Of a stretch of 64,000 nucleotides of DNA, positions 35,259-44,659 are shown piece by piece. The stretch comes from Pigmentiphaga sp. H8 (GTDB taxonomy: Bacteria > Pseudomonadota > Gammaproteobacteria > Burkholderiales > Burkholderiaceae_B). Position 1 is the first letter of the stretch. Each line of letters opens with the position of its first letter. Under the pieces are notes generated by a model. That model saw only the letters and a program-made list of their open reading frames with translations, was not told the origin of the DNA and made no database searches. Where the stretch lies: NCBI RefSeq assembly GCF_003854895.1, contig NZ_CP033966.1, forward strand, positions 3,162,001 to 3,226,000, written 5' to 3'. The translations under genes were made by a program, and so were the position numbers.

Positions 35259-36923
35259 TTACACACCGCGCGCCTGCCGCCGCTCCAGCCACAGGGTGGC
35301 CAGCAGCATCACCGTCGTGGTCAAGGCCACGGTGACCAGGCTCATCGCCATGCCCTGGCCCACCGAGCCCTGTTCGAACTGGCGCCAGATGAACAGCGAT
35401 ACCGTCTGCACGCCCGTGGGCGCGAGCAGCAGCGAAGCCACCAGCTCGCGCGAGGCCACCGCGAACACCAGCAGCATGGCGGCGACCAGGCTGGGCGCCA
35501 GCAGCGGCAGCAGGATGCGCGCCAGCGCCGTGACCGTGCCGGCGCCATGCACCCGGGCGGCGGCCTCCAGGTTGTCGCCGATCTGCATCAGCGCGGCGTG
35601 GGCATAGCGCACCGGGTACGGCAGCAGCAGGCAGCAATAGGCCAGCAGCAGAATGCCCCAGGTGTTGTAGGGCGTGGCCGGCCAGAAGGCCTGATTCCAC
35701 GCCAGTATCAGGCCCACGCCGACCACCACGCCGGGCATGGTGTTGGGCAGCACGGCCAGGGCATCGAGCACCGCCCGGCCGCGCGTGCGGGTCTTGACCA
35801 CGCAATAGGCCACCAGCACGCCGGTCAGCCCGGTCACGATGGCCGCGCCGGCACCCAGCATCAGGCTCGTGGCCAGCGCGCCCGAGGCTTCGCTGCCGCC
35901 GGCGGCGATGGCCTGGAAATGCGTCAGCGACAGGTTGCCGATGGCCAGGCCGCCCGACAGCGTGCGGCTGAATGCCGTCGCGGCGATGGCGAACAGCGGC
36001 GCGAACGTGGCCACCGCCACGATCGCGGCGAACAGCGCGGCGGCGGGCCAGCGCCAGGCGCCCAGCGGCAGGGTCTCGCCCCGCGCGGGCTTGCCCGTGG
36101 TGGTCTCGTAGCCCTTGCCCGTCAGCATGCGCCGCTGCCAGACGAAGGCCAGCATGGCCAGCGCGACCAGGATCAGCGACAGCACCGAGGCGCCGGGCAG
36201 GTCGATCGGCCACTCGGAGAAGCGCCGCTCGATGCCCGTCACCAGCACGAAGAAGCCGGCGTTGGCCGCCAGTGCGGCCGGCGTGCCGTACTCCTCGATC
36301 GCCATCGCGAACACCAGCAGCAGGCTCGCGGCGATGCCCGGCAGGGCCAGCGGCAGCGTGATGCGCCAGAAGCAGCGCCAGGCGCCCCCGCCGCATACCC
36401 GCCCCACCAGCGCCAAGCGGGAGCCCGACGCCGCCATGGTGCGGGAGACGGCGAAATAGACCACCGGCACCACGTTCAGCGTCATCACGAACACCACGCC
36501 GCCGAACGAGAACAGCGCCGGCCCGGCATGGATGCCCAGCAGCTGCTGCAGGTATCCGCGCGGCTGCAGCAGCATGATCCATCCCAACGCGCTGATATAG
36601 GGCGGGATCATGAAGGGCACCAGCATCAGCACGTCCCAGAGCTTGGCGCCGGGCAGATCGAACAGGCCGCGCAGCGTTCCCAGCGGGATGCCGATGGCCG
36701 CGGCGGCCAGCACCACGCAGGCGCCCAGCTTCAGCGTATTGATCGTCAGTTCGACCAGCTTGGGATCGGCCAGGACCCCCGCCAGGTGGGCCAGCGGCCG
36801 CGCCAGCGAGCCCTGGGCAAGCTCGGGGAAAACGGCCTGCAGCAGGACGAATCCCAGCGGCATGGCCACCAGGATACCCAAGGCGGACACCGCGGCCCCC
36901 ACCAACAACGTGTTCGCGCGCAT
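35259..36923 (-). CDS. Fused ABC importer permease (FbpB/iron-type, two BPD domains)
   Basis: 554 residues with about twelve hydrophobic segments and two binding-protein-dependent transport domains. The EAA-like loops are VGRVCGGGAWRCFWRITLPLALPGIAAS (first half) and AARVHGAGTVTALARILLPLLAPSLVAAM (second half). Fused permeases of this type serve ferric-ion-type importers. It is the third gene of an ATPase-receptor-permease operon, 55 bp after the receptor gene. Confidence 0.9.
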   Translation of the reverse strand: MRANTLLVGAAVSALGILVAMPLGFVLLQAVFPELAQGSLARPLAHLAGVLADPKLVELTINTLKLGACVVLAAAAIGIPLGTLRGLFDLPGAKLWDVLMLVPFMIPPYISALGWIMLLQPRGYLQQLLGIHAGPALFSFGGVVFVMTLNVVPVVYFAVSRTMAASGSRLALVGRVCGGGAWRCFWRITLPLALPGIAASLLLVFAMAIEEYGTPAALAANAGFFVLVTGIERRFSEWPIDLPGASVLSLILVALAMLAFVWQRRMLTGKGYETTTGKPARGETLPLGAWRWPAAALFAAIVAVATFAPLFAIAATAFSRTLSGGLAIGNLSLTHFQAIAAGGSEASGALATSLMLGAGAAIVTGLTGVLVAYCVVKTRTRGRAVLDALAVLPNTMPGVVVGVGLILAWNQAFWPATPYNTWGILLLAYCCLLLPYPVRYAHAALMQIGDNLEAAARVHGAGTVTALARILLPLLAPSLVAAMLLVFAVASRELVASLLLAPTGVQTVSLFIWRQFEQGSVGQGMAMSLVTVALTTTVMLLATLWLERRQARGV

Positions 36924-36978
36924 GGAGCCCGCCTCTTCCTCTTGCTAGCTATGTGGAATCACGCCCGACCGCGTCCGG

Positions 36979-37944
36979 TCACTTGCGGCCGAACAGTGTC
37001 GTGAAGCGCTCCAGCAGGGCCTGGCGGCCGGCACGCTGGGCTTCGTTCTCCACCGGCAGCGATTTGATGTCCTTGATCACCGGGCGCTTGGCCTGCACGT
37101 CCTGGCGGGCCGGGATCAGGTAGGTCGCGGCCACCCGCGCCTGGCCGGCGTCGGACAGCACGAAATCGATGAAGCGCTTGGCATCCTGCTGCTGGCGGCT
37201 GGACTTCAGGATCATCATCGGCCGGCCGGCGATCACCGTGCCGCTGGCGGGGAAGATGACCTCGATGCTCTCGCCCTTGGCCTGGTTGCCCAGCGCGACG
37301 TAGTCGACCGCGCCGAAGACGGCTGCCTTGGCGCCTTGCAAAACGGGATTCATCGCCTGCGCATTGGCGCCGGCAATGGCCATGTCGTTGCGCTTCAGAT
37401 CGGCGAACAGGCGCCACGCATCGGCGCCGCGCGCCGATTGCAGGCCCGACAGCAGTTCCAGGGCGGTGCCCGACTGGGCCGGATCGGGCATGTTGACCAG
37501 CCCCTTGAACTCGGGCTTGGCCAGGTCGGCCCAGTCCGTCGGACGCGGCGTGCCGCTCTTGGTGTTCCAGGCGATGGCCAGCGCCGACAGGCCCTGGGCC
37601 ACGTAGCTGGGGCCCTTGTACTCGGCCGGCACCTTCGCGGCATTGGGGCTGGCATAGGCCAGCAGCCAGCCGCGCTTGTGCAGGTCCAGGGCGCTGTCCC
37701 ACGACGCCGAGATCACCACGTCGGCCTTCGGGTTCGAGGCTTCCGCCTCCAGCCGCGCCATCACCTTGCCGGTATCGGCCTGGAACACGTCGACCGAAAC
37801 GCCGGTCTGCTTCTTGAAGTCGTCGGCCAGTTGCTTGATCAGTCCGGCCGGGCCGGCGGTATAGACCGTCAGGGCCTGGGCCTGGCCAGCGGCCAGCATC
37901 GCGCCGAACGCCAGCGCGCCGATCAGAGGCTTGATTTTCATCAT
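36979..37944 (-). CDS. ABC importer periplasmic solute-binding protein (iron(III)/FbpA-like)
   Basis: 321 residues with signal peptide MMKIKPLIGALAFGAMLAAGQAQA. The mature protein opens LTVYTAGPAGLIKQLADDFKKQTGVSVDVF, the pattern of the type-2 binding proteins of the FbpA/aminoethylphosphonate group. AGGAA precedes ATG 37944. The paired-Tyr iron-binding site typical of FbpA is not evident to me near the C-terminus, so ferric ion is only one candidate substrate; an organophosphonate or another anion is also possible. Confidence 0.85.
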   Translation of the reverse strand: MMKIKPLIGALAFGAMLAAGQAQALTVYTAGPAGLIKQLADDFKKQTGVSVDVFQADTGKVMARLEAEASNPKADVVISASWDSALDLHKRGWLLAYASPNAAKVPAEYKGPSYVAQGLSALAIAWNTKSGTPRPTDWADLAKPEFKGLVNMPDPAQSGTALELLSGLQSARGADAWRLFADLKRNDMAIAGANAQAMNPVLQGAKAAVFGAVDYVALGNQAKGESIEVIFPASGTVIAGRPMMILKSSRQQQDAKRFIDFVLSDAGQARVAATYLIPARQDVQAKRPVIKDIKSLPVENEAQRAGRQALLERFTTLFGRK

Positions 37945-37988
37945 CGAGATTCCTGAGTCGAGAAACGGCATATCGCCGGGGAAAAGCG

Positions 37989-39083
37989 TCACGCCGCCTG
38001 CGGAAACCAGCGCAGGCGGCTCCAGTCGAGGTCCAGCCCCACGGGGTGCTGGACAGGCATGCGTTGATCGGTCAGCCACGCCAGTTCGAAGGCATGGTGG
38101 TCGCTGCCCACGCGCACGGTCGTCGTGTAGTGCCCGCCGCGGAACCGCTGCGCGATCACATGGCCTCGCAGGGCGTGGCGTTCGCCCGCCTTCAGCGCGG
38201 CATGGGGAATGAAGAGATGGCCCGGCCCCGCCGGACCGCCGGCCAGGGGCACGGGGCAGACCAGTTCGAGGCCGCCGGCCAGTTGCCAGCCGCGTTCGGT
38301 GCGCACGCCGCTGCGCAGGGCGCCCAGTTTCAGGAACTCCACCACCTCGGGGCTGGCGGGTTCGCTCACCAGCAGTTCGGGCGCGGCGATCTGGCACACC
38401 TTGCCGGCCCGCATGACCGCCACCGTGTCAGCCAGCGAGAAGGCTTCCTCGTGGTCGTGGGTGACGTACACCGCCGTGGTGCCCAGCTCGCGCAGCAACA
38501 GTCCGATCTCGCCGCACAGGGTCTCGCGCAGATCCCGGTCGAGATTGGACAGTGGTTCGTCGAACAACAGCACCCGGGGCCGCGCCACCACGGCCCGCGC
38601 CAGCGCGACGCGCTGCTGCTGGCCACCCGACAGGCTGCCGGGCGAACGGTCTTCGCAGCCCGCCAGCCCCACCATGCCGAGCGCGCTCGCCACCCTCTCC
38701 GCCCGATCGCTTCGGGGCACGCCACGCACTTCCAGCGGGAAGGCCACGTTGGCCCCCACGGTCATGTGCGGCCACAGCGCGTAGTCCTGGAACACCATGC
38801 CCAGGCCGCGCCGCTCGGGGGGAACGAAGGTCCGGTCGTCCGCGACGGTGACACCGCCAATCCCGATGCGCCCCGCCACCGGGCGGCTCAGGCCGGCCAG
38901 CAGCTTGAGCAGCGTGGTCTTGCCGCAGCCGGACGGTCCCAGCAGGGCCAGCACCCTGCCCGGTTCGAGCCGGATGTCGATGCCGTCCAGGATGGTAGTG
39001 CCGGACAGGCGCTGTACCACGCCCTCGATATCGATGGCGGCACCGGAGGAAGAAGAATCGGAATGGGAAGCGGAATCGGACAC
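37989..39083 (-). CDS. ABC importer ATP-binding protein with TOBE-like C-terminus
   Basis: 364 residues. Walker A GPSGCGKTTLLKLLAG, Q-loop MVFQDYALWPHMT, signature LSGGQQQRVALARA, Walker B VLLFDEPLSNLD and switch His in VYVTHDHEEAF. The C-terminal ~120 residues form a TOBE-like regulatory domain. The first codon is GTG 39083; no strong ribosome site is seen, so the start is not certain. First gene of the operon with the binding protein and fused permease. Confidence 0.9.
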   Translation of the reverse strand: MSDSASHSDSSSSGAAIDIEGVVQRLSGTTILDGIDIRLEPGRVLALLGPSGCGKTTLLKLLAGLSRPVAGRIGIGGVTVADDRTFVPPERRGLGMVFQDYALWPHMTVGANVAFPLEVRGVPRSDRAERVASALGMVGLAGCEDRSPGSLSGGQQQRVALARAVVARPRVLLFDEPLSNLDRDLRETLCGEIGLLLRELGTTAVYVTHDHEEAFSLADTVAVMRAGKVCQIAAPELLVSEPASPEVVEFLKLGALRSGVRTERGWQLAGGLELVCPVPLAGGPAGPGHLFIPHAALKAGERHALRGHVIAQRFRGGHYTTTVRVGSDHHAFELAWLTDQRMPVQHPVGLDLDWSRLRWFPQAA

Positions 39084-39220
39084 GGGCGGACATGAACAGG
39101 AAACGCCGCCGTTCGCCGGCTCGCACGAGCCCGGCCACGGCGCCGTAGGATCGTGTAAATACTATGTCCGCCCGATGACCGGATCATGACAGCCGGTCGC
39201 CCCGCATCGGGGGCACCGGC

Positions 39221-39388
39221 TCAGAAGATCGACGTGATGGCGAAATGCTCGAGCACCGTGGGACACAGGGTGCCCAGCTTCGCGACCAGCCACATGAAAC
39301 CGCACGAGAAACCGGCCAGCAGGGCCAGATCGCGCAAACGCTTGAGAAATACCGTCATGGGCCGATACTCCACGCCGTGGTATTCCAT
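39221..39388 (-). CDS. Small hypothetical membrane protein
   Basis: 55 residues (MEYHGVEYRPMTVFLKRLRDL...). A basic segment precedes one hydrophobic stretch (ALLAGFSCGFMWLVAKLG), consistent with a single-pass inner-membrane peptide. AGAGG lies about 10 bp before ATG 39388; an upstream ATG at 39406 is less likely. Codon use is like the neighbours. It lies alone between the iron-type ABC operon and metQ, and I recognise no homologue, so it could be spurious. Confidence 0.42.
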   Translation of the reverse strand: MEYHGVEYRPMTVFLKRLRDLALLAGFSCGFMWLVAKLGTLCPTVLEHFAITSIF

Positions 39389-39502
39389 GGTTGCAGAACC
39401 TCTCATGATTGCGAAAATCCGCGACGTGAGTCTATCCGCCCCCGCCGCGAATCACCATATCCGTAAGGTCGTACTCCAAAAACGTGAAAACGCCCGCGCC
39501 GA

Positions 39503-40312
39503 TCACAAGCCCGCCGGGCGGACATAGCCCGGGAAGTCCTTGTCCAGCACGCTCTTGAAGAACGGCGACTTGAACGCGGCGGCCAGGTCCTTGGCCCATG
39601 GCTTGCCCTGGTCCGCGCGGCGGATCGCCACGACCTGCTGGAATTGCACGGGCGGCGTCTCCAGCGCCACCGCGCTGGTCAGTTTCAGGCCCGAAGCGAT
39701 GGCGAAGTTGCCCGGCACCACGGCGAACTCCACGTCGCCCACGGTACGCGGCAGCTGCGCGGCCTCGACGGGCTGCAGCCTGACCTTCCTGGGATTGCTG
39801 GCCAGGTCCTTTTCCGTGACCCGCAGCGGATCCACGTCGGCCTTCACCGTGATCACCCGATTCTGCTGCAGCAGCAACAGGGCGCGCGCCAGGTTGCTCG
39901 GATCGTTGGGCAGCGTGAAGCGGTCGCCCTCCTTCACGTCGGCCAGGCTCTTGCGCGACTTCGAGTAAATGCCCATGGGCGCGGTCGTGCTTTGCACCAG
40001 GTCGACCAGGTCCAGCTTCTGGTCCGCCTTGAATCGGTTCAGGTAGGCGATGTGCTGGAACAGGTTGGCGTCCAGCGAGCCTTGCGCCAGGGCCAGGTTG
40101 GGCTGCACGTAATCGTTGAACTCGACCAGCTTGACCTTGTAGCCCTGCTTTTCGAGTTGAGGCACGATGCCGAGCTTGAGCACGTCGTAGTTGTAGCCGG
40201 CGGTCGCGCCGAAAACGAGGTCCTTCTTGGCGGGGTCGGCGGCGTGGGCGGCGGCGCCCAGGGCCAGGACGGCGGCGGCCGTGCCAAGGATGAAAGTGCG
40301 GCGTAGAGTCAT
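39503..40312 (-). CDS. metQ: Methionine ABC importer solute-binding protein
   Basis: 269 residues, exported (MTLRRTFILGTAAAVLALGAAAHAADP). The NlpA/MetQ pattern is clear: VFGATAGYNYDVLKLGIVPQLEKQGYKVKLVEFNDYVQPNLALAQGSLDANLFQHIAYLN, DRFTLPNDPSNLARALLLLQ, and FAVVPGNFAIASGL. There is no lipobox Cys in the signal region, so it looks soluble periplasmic, unlike lipoprotein MetQ of E. coli. Last gene of metNIQ, 59 bp after metI. Confidence 0.92.
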   Translation of the reverse strand: MTLRRTFILGTAAAVLALGAAAHAADPAKKDLVFGATAGYNYDVLKLGIVPQLEKQGYKVKLVEFNDYVQPNLALAQGSLDANLFQHIAYLNRFKADQKLDLVDLVQSTTAPMGIYSKSRKSLADVKEGDRFTLPNDPSNLARALLLLQQNRVITVKADVDPLRVTEKDLASNPRKVRLQPVEAAQLPRTVGDVEFAVVPGNFAIASGLKLTSAVALETPPVQFQQVVAIRRADQGKPWAKDLAAAFKSPFFKSVLDKDFPGYVRPAGL

Positions 40313-40371
40313 GATGAGTCCCGGAAATGAATGCCGGCACGGCCAGCCGTGCCTTCGACGGAAAGAAAGAG

Positions 40372-41034
40372 TCAGCGTTTGTCCAGCCTGTGGGCCAGCG
40401 CGTTGCCGCCGAACTGGATGATCTGCACCAGCACGATCAGCAGCGCGACGGTCAGCAGCATGACGTCGGTCTGGAAGCGGTAATAGCCATAGCGGATGGC
40501 CAGGTCGCCGATGCCGCCCCCGCCCACTACCCCGGCAATGGCCGAATAGGACAGGAAGCTGACCGCCAGCACGGTCAGCGCCAGGATCAGTCCGGACCGG
40601 GCTTCCCGCACCAATACGCGCCAGACGATCTGCAGCTCGGAGGCGCCCATGGCGTGCGCGGCCTCGATCACGCCGCGCGGCACCTCGCGGATGCTCTGCT
40701 CCACCAGGCGTGCGAAGTACGGGATGGCGGCCACGGACAGCGGCACCGACGCGGCCAGCGGGCCGATGGACGTCCCCACCACCACGCGCGTGATGGGCAC
40801 CAGCGCGACCAGCAGGATGATGAAAGGAAAGGACCGCACGGTGTTGACGATCCAGCTCAGCACCAGATAGGCGGGTCGGTTCTCCAGCGACTGCCCGGGA
40901 CCCAGCAGGAACAGCAGCACGCCCAGCGGGCCGCCGATCAGGATCGCGGCGGCCAGGCCGATGCCCAGCATCATGAAGGTCTGGCCGATGGCGACCCAGA
41001 GTTCGGGAAGAATGGCGAGGATATTGTCGGACAT
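40372..41034 (-). CDS. metI: Methionine ABC importer permease
   Basis: 220 residues, about five to six membrane segments. The permease-ATPase contact loop is IEAAHAMGASELQIVWRVLVREARSGL (EAA-like). SFPFIILLVALVPITRVVVGTSIG and SAIAGVVGGGGIGDLAIRYGYYRFQ are typical MetI segments. ATG 41034 is 2 bp from the metN stop, so translation is coupled. Confidence 0.94.
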   Translation of the reverse strand: MSDNILAILPELWVAIGQTFMMLGIGLAAAILIGGPLGVLLFLLGPGQSLENRPAYLVLSWIVNTVRSFPFIILLVALVPITRVVVGTSIGPLAASVPLSVAAIPYFARLVEQSIREVPRGVIEAAHAMGASELQIVWRVLVREARSGLILALTVLAVSFLSYSAIAGVVGGGGIGDLAIRYGYYRFQTDVMLLTVALLIVLVQIIQFGGNALAHRLDKR

Positions 41035-41036
41035 GG

Positions 41037-41882
41037 TCAGGCGGCCCGGGTAGTCGGCTCCGCCGCCTGGGCGATGCGGGCGGCGTGTTCTTTCAGGATG
41101 TCTTCGCGCACCTGCTCCTGGGCCAGCTCGCGGCCCAGCGCGCTCAGGCGCGGCGTGGTCTGGTCGCCCACGTCGAAGCGCTCGACCAACTGGCCGTTCT
41201 CGAGCACCGCGACGTGGTCGCACAAGGCATGCACCACGTGCAGTTCATGGGTGACGATGATGATGGTCACGCCCAGCCGCTGGTTGATCTCGCGCAGCGT
41301 GTCCAGCACCGAACGCGTGGTCTCGGTATCCAGCGCGGAGGTCGGTTCGTCGCACAGCAGCACCTTGGGGTGCGGCGCCAGGGCGCGCGCGATCGCCACG
41401 CGCTGCTTCTGCCCGCCGGACAACTGCGCGGGATGGTTGTGCAGCTTGTCGGTCAGGCCCACCACGGCCAGGCACTCCCGCACGCGGGCCTCGATCTCGG
41501 CCCGGCTGCGGTTGCCGTGCAGTTTCAGCGGGAAGGCCACGTTCTCGTAGACGCTGGCGTTCTGCAGCAGGTTGAACTGCTGGAAGATCATGCCTATGCC
41601 CTGCCGGGTCTCGCGCAGCTCGCGCTTGGAGAGCCGGGTCAGGTCGCGGCCGTCCACCAGCACCTGGCCGGCGTCCGGACGCTCCAGCAGGTTGATCATG
41701 CGCAGCAGCGTCGACTTGCCGGCGCCGCTCTTGCCAATCAGGCCGAAGATGCGCCCTTCGGCCATGTCCAGCGACACGGACTTCACAGCTTCGAACGCCC
41801 GCCCGTCGGGCAGCTTGAACGTCTTGCTGACCGCTTCGAGCCGGATCAGCGGCGATGCGGAAGGAGAGGAATTCTGGTTCAT
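41037..41882 (-). CDS. metN: Methionine ABC importer ATP-binding protein
   Basis: 281 residues. Walker A GKSGAGKSTLLRMINLLERP, Q-loop MIFQQFNLLQ, signature LSGGQKQRVAIARAL, Walker B VLLCDEPTSALD, and His in IVTHELHVV. The start is taken at ATG 41882 (MNQNSSPS), giving a short lead before IRLEAVSKTF; the frame opens further upstream and the ribosome site is weak. The C-terminal regulatory domain seen in longer MetN proteins is short here. No SAM riboswitch was recognised in the 180-bp leader. Confidence 0.92.
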   Translation of the reverse strand: MNQNSSPSASPLIRLEAVSKTFKLPDGRAFEAVKSVSLDMAEGRIFGLIGKSGAGKSTLLRMINLLERPDAGQVLVDGRDLTRLSKRELRETRQGIGMIFQQFNLLQNASVYENVAFPLKLHGNRSRAEIEARVRECLAVVGLTDKLHNHPAQLSGGQKQRVAIARALAPHPKVLLCDEPTSALDTETTRSVLDTLREINQRLGVTIIIVTHELHVVHALCDHVAVLENGQLVERFDVGDQTTPRLSALGRELAQEQVREDILKEHAARIAQAAEPTTRAA

Positions 41883-42062
41883 AGAAAAAGACGAGGCGGC
41901 TGGCTCCCGCCCGGAAGTGGCGCGGGAACACGGTGGCCGCCAATGTAACATCGCAGTATGAGGCAAGTGCCCTGCGCCAGGAACGACGCATTTTTCCTAT
42001 ATATATTCTATTTCCTTATTAAGCCCTGCGTTCATTCGACAAAAAACGCATAAGCCGCCAAC

Positions 42063-44270
42063 TCAGAATTTCAGCGTCATCCCCAAGGCCAGCGCGCGCG
42101 GATAGCCCGGTTTCACATAGTCCGCGTACTGGAATTCCCAGTACCGCTTGTCGGCCAGATTGGTGATGGCCGCGCGGAAGACCGTGTCGTAGCCGCCCAG
42201 GCGGGTCTCGTAGCTGGCGCCGACGTTGACGATGGTGTAGCCCGAGACCCTCACGTCGTTGGCCGGACGCAGCATCGTGCTGCCGGTGTACTTGAAATCG
42301 GCCCGCAGCCTGAGCCCCTGCACCTGCGGCACGCTGTAGACCACCTGCCCGGCCGCGACGAAACGCGGCGCGCCGGCGACACGCTTGCCGTTGTAGTCCG
42401 AACCCTTGCGGTACTCCGAATCCAGCAGCATCAGGTTGCCGCCCACGGTCCAGGCCCCCGCCCTTTTCGAGGCGCCCAGCTCCAGGCCCTGATAGACCGA
42501 CAAGCCGTCCTGCACCAGCACGTTGCCGGCGTTCGCATATTCGGCGCCGCGCTCGATGCGGAACAAGGCGGCGGTGGCGGCCCAGCCTCTGCGCTCGGTC
42601 TTGACGCCGACCTCGTACTGCTTGCTCGTAAGCGGCCCCAGCGTCTGGCCGCGGTTCGCATAGGCATTGCCCACCGTCGCGCCCTGTTCCAGCGACTCGA
42701 CATAGCTGGCATAGGCCATGGTCTGCGCATCGGGCTTGAACATCACCGCCACCGTGGGCGTCACGCTGCTCTTGTCATATAGCGCGGACATGGCGCCGTC
42801 CGGCGTATAGCCCTCCTGCCTGAACTTGGTGTAGCGCACGCCCGCCAGCACCGACCAGCGATCCGACAGCTTGACGGTATCGCTGGCGAACAGCGCCTTC
42901 TGCGTGATCTCGCCGGCCCGGTACAGGTCGAGCCCGCCCTGCGGATGGTAGGAAATGACGTTCTGCGACCCGAGCGAACCCGTCCCCATCTGCTGGTACA
43001 CGCTGTTCAGGCTGTAGTCGTTCTTCTGCTGCTGCCACGACGTACCCAGCACGACCTGGTGCTCCAGCGCGCCCGTCGAGAAACTGCCTTGCACCATGGC
43101 CTGCCACTGGTCGTAGGCATAACGCTCCGCATAGTCCGACCGAACGTCCTGATAGTTGCCGCCGCTGTCCGTCAGGAACAGCACCGATTCGCTGCGGCGG
43201 GTCCGGGTCGAACTGTGGCTGTAGGTCGTGCTGAGCTTCCAGTCCGGCGCAAGCCGGTACGTCAGCCCGGTCGAATGGAACTGGAACTCGTTGTTCACGA
43301 ACGTGCCGTCCCCGACCAGCGTGCGGTCGTTGTCGCGCACGGGCCGCGGCAGCACCGTCCCGACCAGCTTGGACGTATTGATCGTCGGCTCCTGTCCGAC
43401 GACCTTCTTGTTCTGGTAAAGCGATTGGAAATCCCAGGTCAGGCGGTCGGTCAGCTTCAGGTCCAGCGCCAGCGACACGGCATTGCGCTTCAGGGAACCG
43501 TCGTTGTAGAGATCGCCCTGTTCATGCGTCGCGTTCAGCCGGTAGCCGAAACGATCGTCCTCGCCCGCCCTGCCGCCCAGGTCCACGTGCTGGCGCCAGA
43601 CATTGCCGGACGAGAATCCCAGGCTCACGCTGCGCACCGGCTGGGCGGTCGGCCGCTTCGTCACGTAGTTGACGACGCCGCCCGGCGAGCCGAAGCCGTA
43701 CATGAACCCCGACGCTCCCTTGAGCAGTTCGACTTGCTCGAAGTGTTCGTAGGGCGGCGTCGTGGCGTAGCTCAGGAAAGGCTTGCCGTCGATGCGAAAG
43801 GCGTTCTGCCAGTCCAGCTGCAGCCCGCGCACGGTCAGGTAGCTGGCCCAGGCGCCGTGGGCGCCGCTGTTGTCCGATACCGAGGCGTCCGTCGCGAACA
43901 GGTCCCCCAGCTTCACGATGGGCCGATCGTCCAGGTCGCCGCGAGTGACCACGGTGGTCGAGAACGGCGTCTCGAGCTGCGTCAGATTGCCCAGCGCGCC
44001 GGCATTGACCGGCGCTTCCAGGTCATGCAGCGTGGCCGACTCGCCCGTCGCGGTGACCGAGATGGTGGGAAGCTGCTGGGCGGTTTCCGGTAGCTTGTCC
44101 TGGTCTCTGGCGGGGTCATCGGCGGAGGCCGCCCGGGCCGCGAAGGCCAGGGATAGCGCGAGGACGAGAACGGAGTGACGGGGGCGGACGGCGCTGGCGT
44201 GACCGGCTTGGCGATCTTGGTGGAGGGAAGTATGCAACGGGGTTCTCGAGTAGGGAAAATGAGTTATCAT
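42063..44270 (-). CDS. TonB-dependent siderophore receptor
   Basis: 735 residues, outer membrane. A long cationic N-terminus leads into the signal peptide (RHSVLVLALSLAFAARAASA). The plug domain shows TRGDLDDRPIVKLGDLFATDASV, LTVRGLQLDWQNAFRIDG and EQVELLKGASGFMYGFGSPGGVVNYVTKRP, and the barrel ends with a terminal Phe (ALALGMTLKF). The FpvA/FhuE-like group fits. No N-terminal signalling domain and no FecIR pair are present, so regulation is probably only by Fur at the site upstream. The siderophore is unknown. Confidence 0.93.
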   Translation of the reverse strand: MITHFPYSRTPLHTSLHQDRQAGHASAVRPRHSVLVLALSLAFAARAASADDPARDQDKLPETAQQLPTISVTATGESATLHDLEAPVNAGALGNLTQLETPFSTTVVTRGDLDDRPIVKLGDLFATDASVSDNSGAHGAWASYLTVRGLQLDWQNAFRIDGKPFLSYATTPPYEHFEQVELLKGASGFMYGFGSPGGVVNYVTKRPTAQPVRSVSLGFSSGNVWRQHVDLGGRAGEDDRFGYRLNATHEQGDLYNDGSLKRNAVSLALDLKLTDRLTWDFQSLYQNKKVVGQEPTINTSKLVGTVLPRPVRDNDRTLVGDGTFVNNEFQFHSTGLTYRLAPDWKLSTTYSHSSTRTRRSESVLFLTDSGGNYQDVRSDYAERYAYDQWQAMVQGSFSTGALEHQVVLGTSWQQQKNDYSLNSVYQQMGTGSLGSQNVISYHPQGGLDLYRAGEITQKALFASDTVKLSDRWSVLAGVRYTKFRQEGYTPDGAMSALYDKSSVTPTVAVMFKPDAQTMAYASYVESLEQGATVGNAYANRGQTLGPLTSKQYEVGVKTERRGWAATAALFRIERGAEYANAGNVLVQDGLSVYQGLELGASKRAGAWTVGGNLMLLDSEYRKGSDYNGKRVAGAPRFVAAGQVVYSVPQVQGLRLRADFKYTGSTMLRPANDVRVSGYTIVNVGASYETRLGGYDTVFRAAITNLADKRYWEFQYADYVKPGYPRALALGMTLKF

Positions 44271-44280
44271 TTACGCAAAT

Positions 44281-44299
44281 CATAATGATAAACGTTTTC
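44281..44299 (-). promoter_or_regulatory. Fur-box-like site upstream of the TonB receptor
   Basis: CATAATGATAAACGTTTTC matches the 19-bp consensus GATAATGATAATCATTATC at 15 of 19 positions. It sits 11 bp before the receptor start, and a further AT-rich Fur-like stretch overlaps the start codon. This implies iron repression. Confidence 0.7.
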
Positions 44300-44385
44300 A
44301 TTTAACTTAAAGCGTTCCCCTTAAACCTTTCTGGAACCGAGCCTGTCCGCTCGATCGCCCCCGTTGATACAAGCGGCAGCGACGC

Positions 44386-44424
44386 GCAAAAGAAAATCGC
44401 CGCCCCTTGCGGGAACGGCGATTT
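44386..44424 (-). terminator. Intrinsic terminator of tRNA-Cys
   Basis: On the minus strand AAATCGCCG and CGGCGATTT form a 9-bp stem, with an inner CCC/GGG extension, followed by TTTTCTTTTG. It starts 11 bp after the tRNA 3' end. Confidence 0.85.
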
Positions 44425-44434
44425 CAGATAAAGC

Positions 44435-44508
44435 TGGAGGCGCGTGGCGGAGTCGAACCGCCCTCAACGGATTTGCAATCCGGTGCATAACCGCTTTGCT
44501 AACGCGCC
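44435..44508 (-). tRNA. tRNA-Cys(GCA)
   Basis: 74 nt including an encoded CCA. Acceptor GGCGCGT/ACGCGCC, anticodon stem CCGGA/TCCGT (one G-T pair) with loop TTGCAAA giving anticodon GCA, and T-arm GGCGG-TTCGACT-CCGCC. It is followed by a good intrinsic terminator. Confidence 0.96.
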
Positions 44509-44659
44509 ATGGCGAACAAGGTTCGCAATTCGTCTTCCCTTTTCCGCCCATGGGTTTTGCACGGCATGCAAAAGGGCTTTGCTGGAAAGAGCCCGCTATT
44601 CTACACGAAGCCACGCTTGTGTGCGAGGCATCGCCCGCCCCGGGCTTGCGGCCTTTCCG

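Noticed and set aside
41883..42062. SAM riboswitch or other leader RNA before metNIQ
   Set aside because: No recognisable riboswitch core or terminator/antiterminator pair could be drawn from the 180-bp leader.
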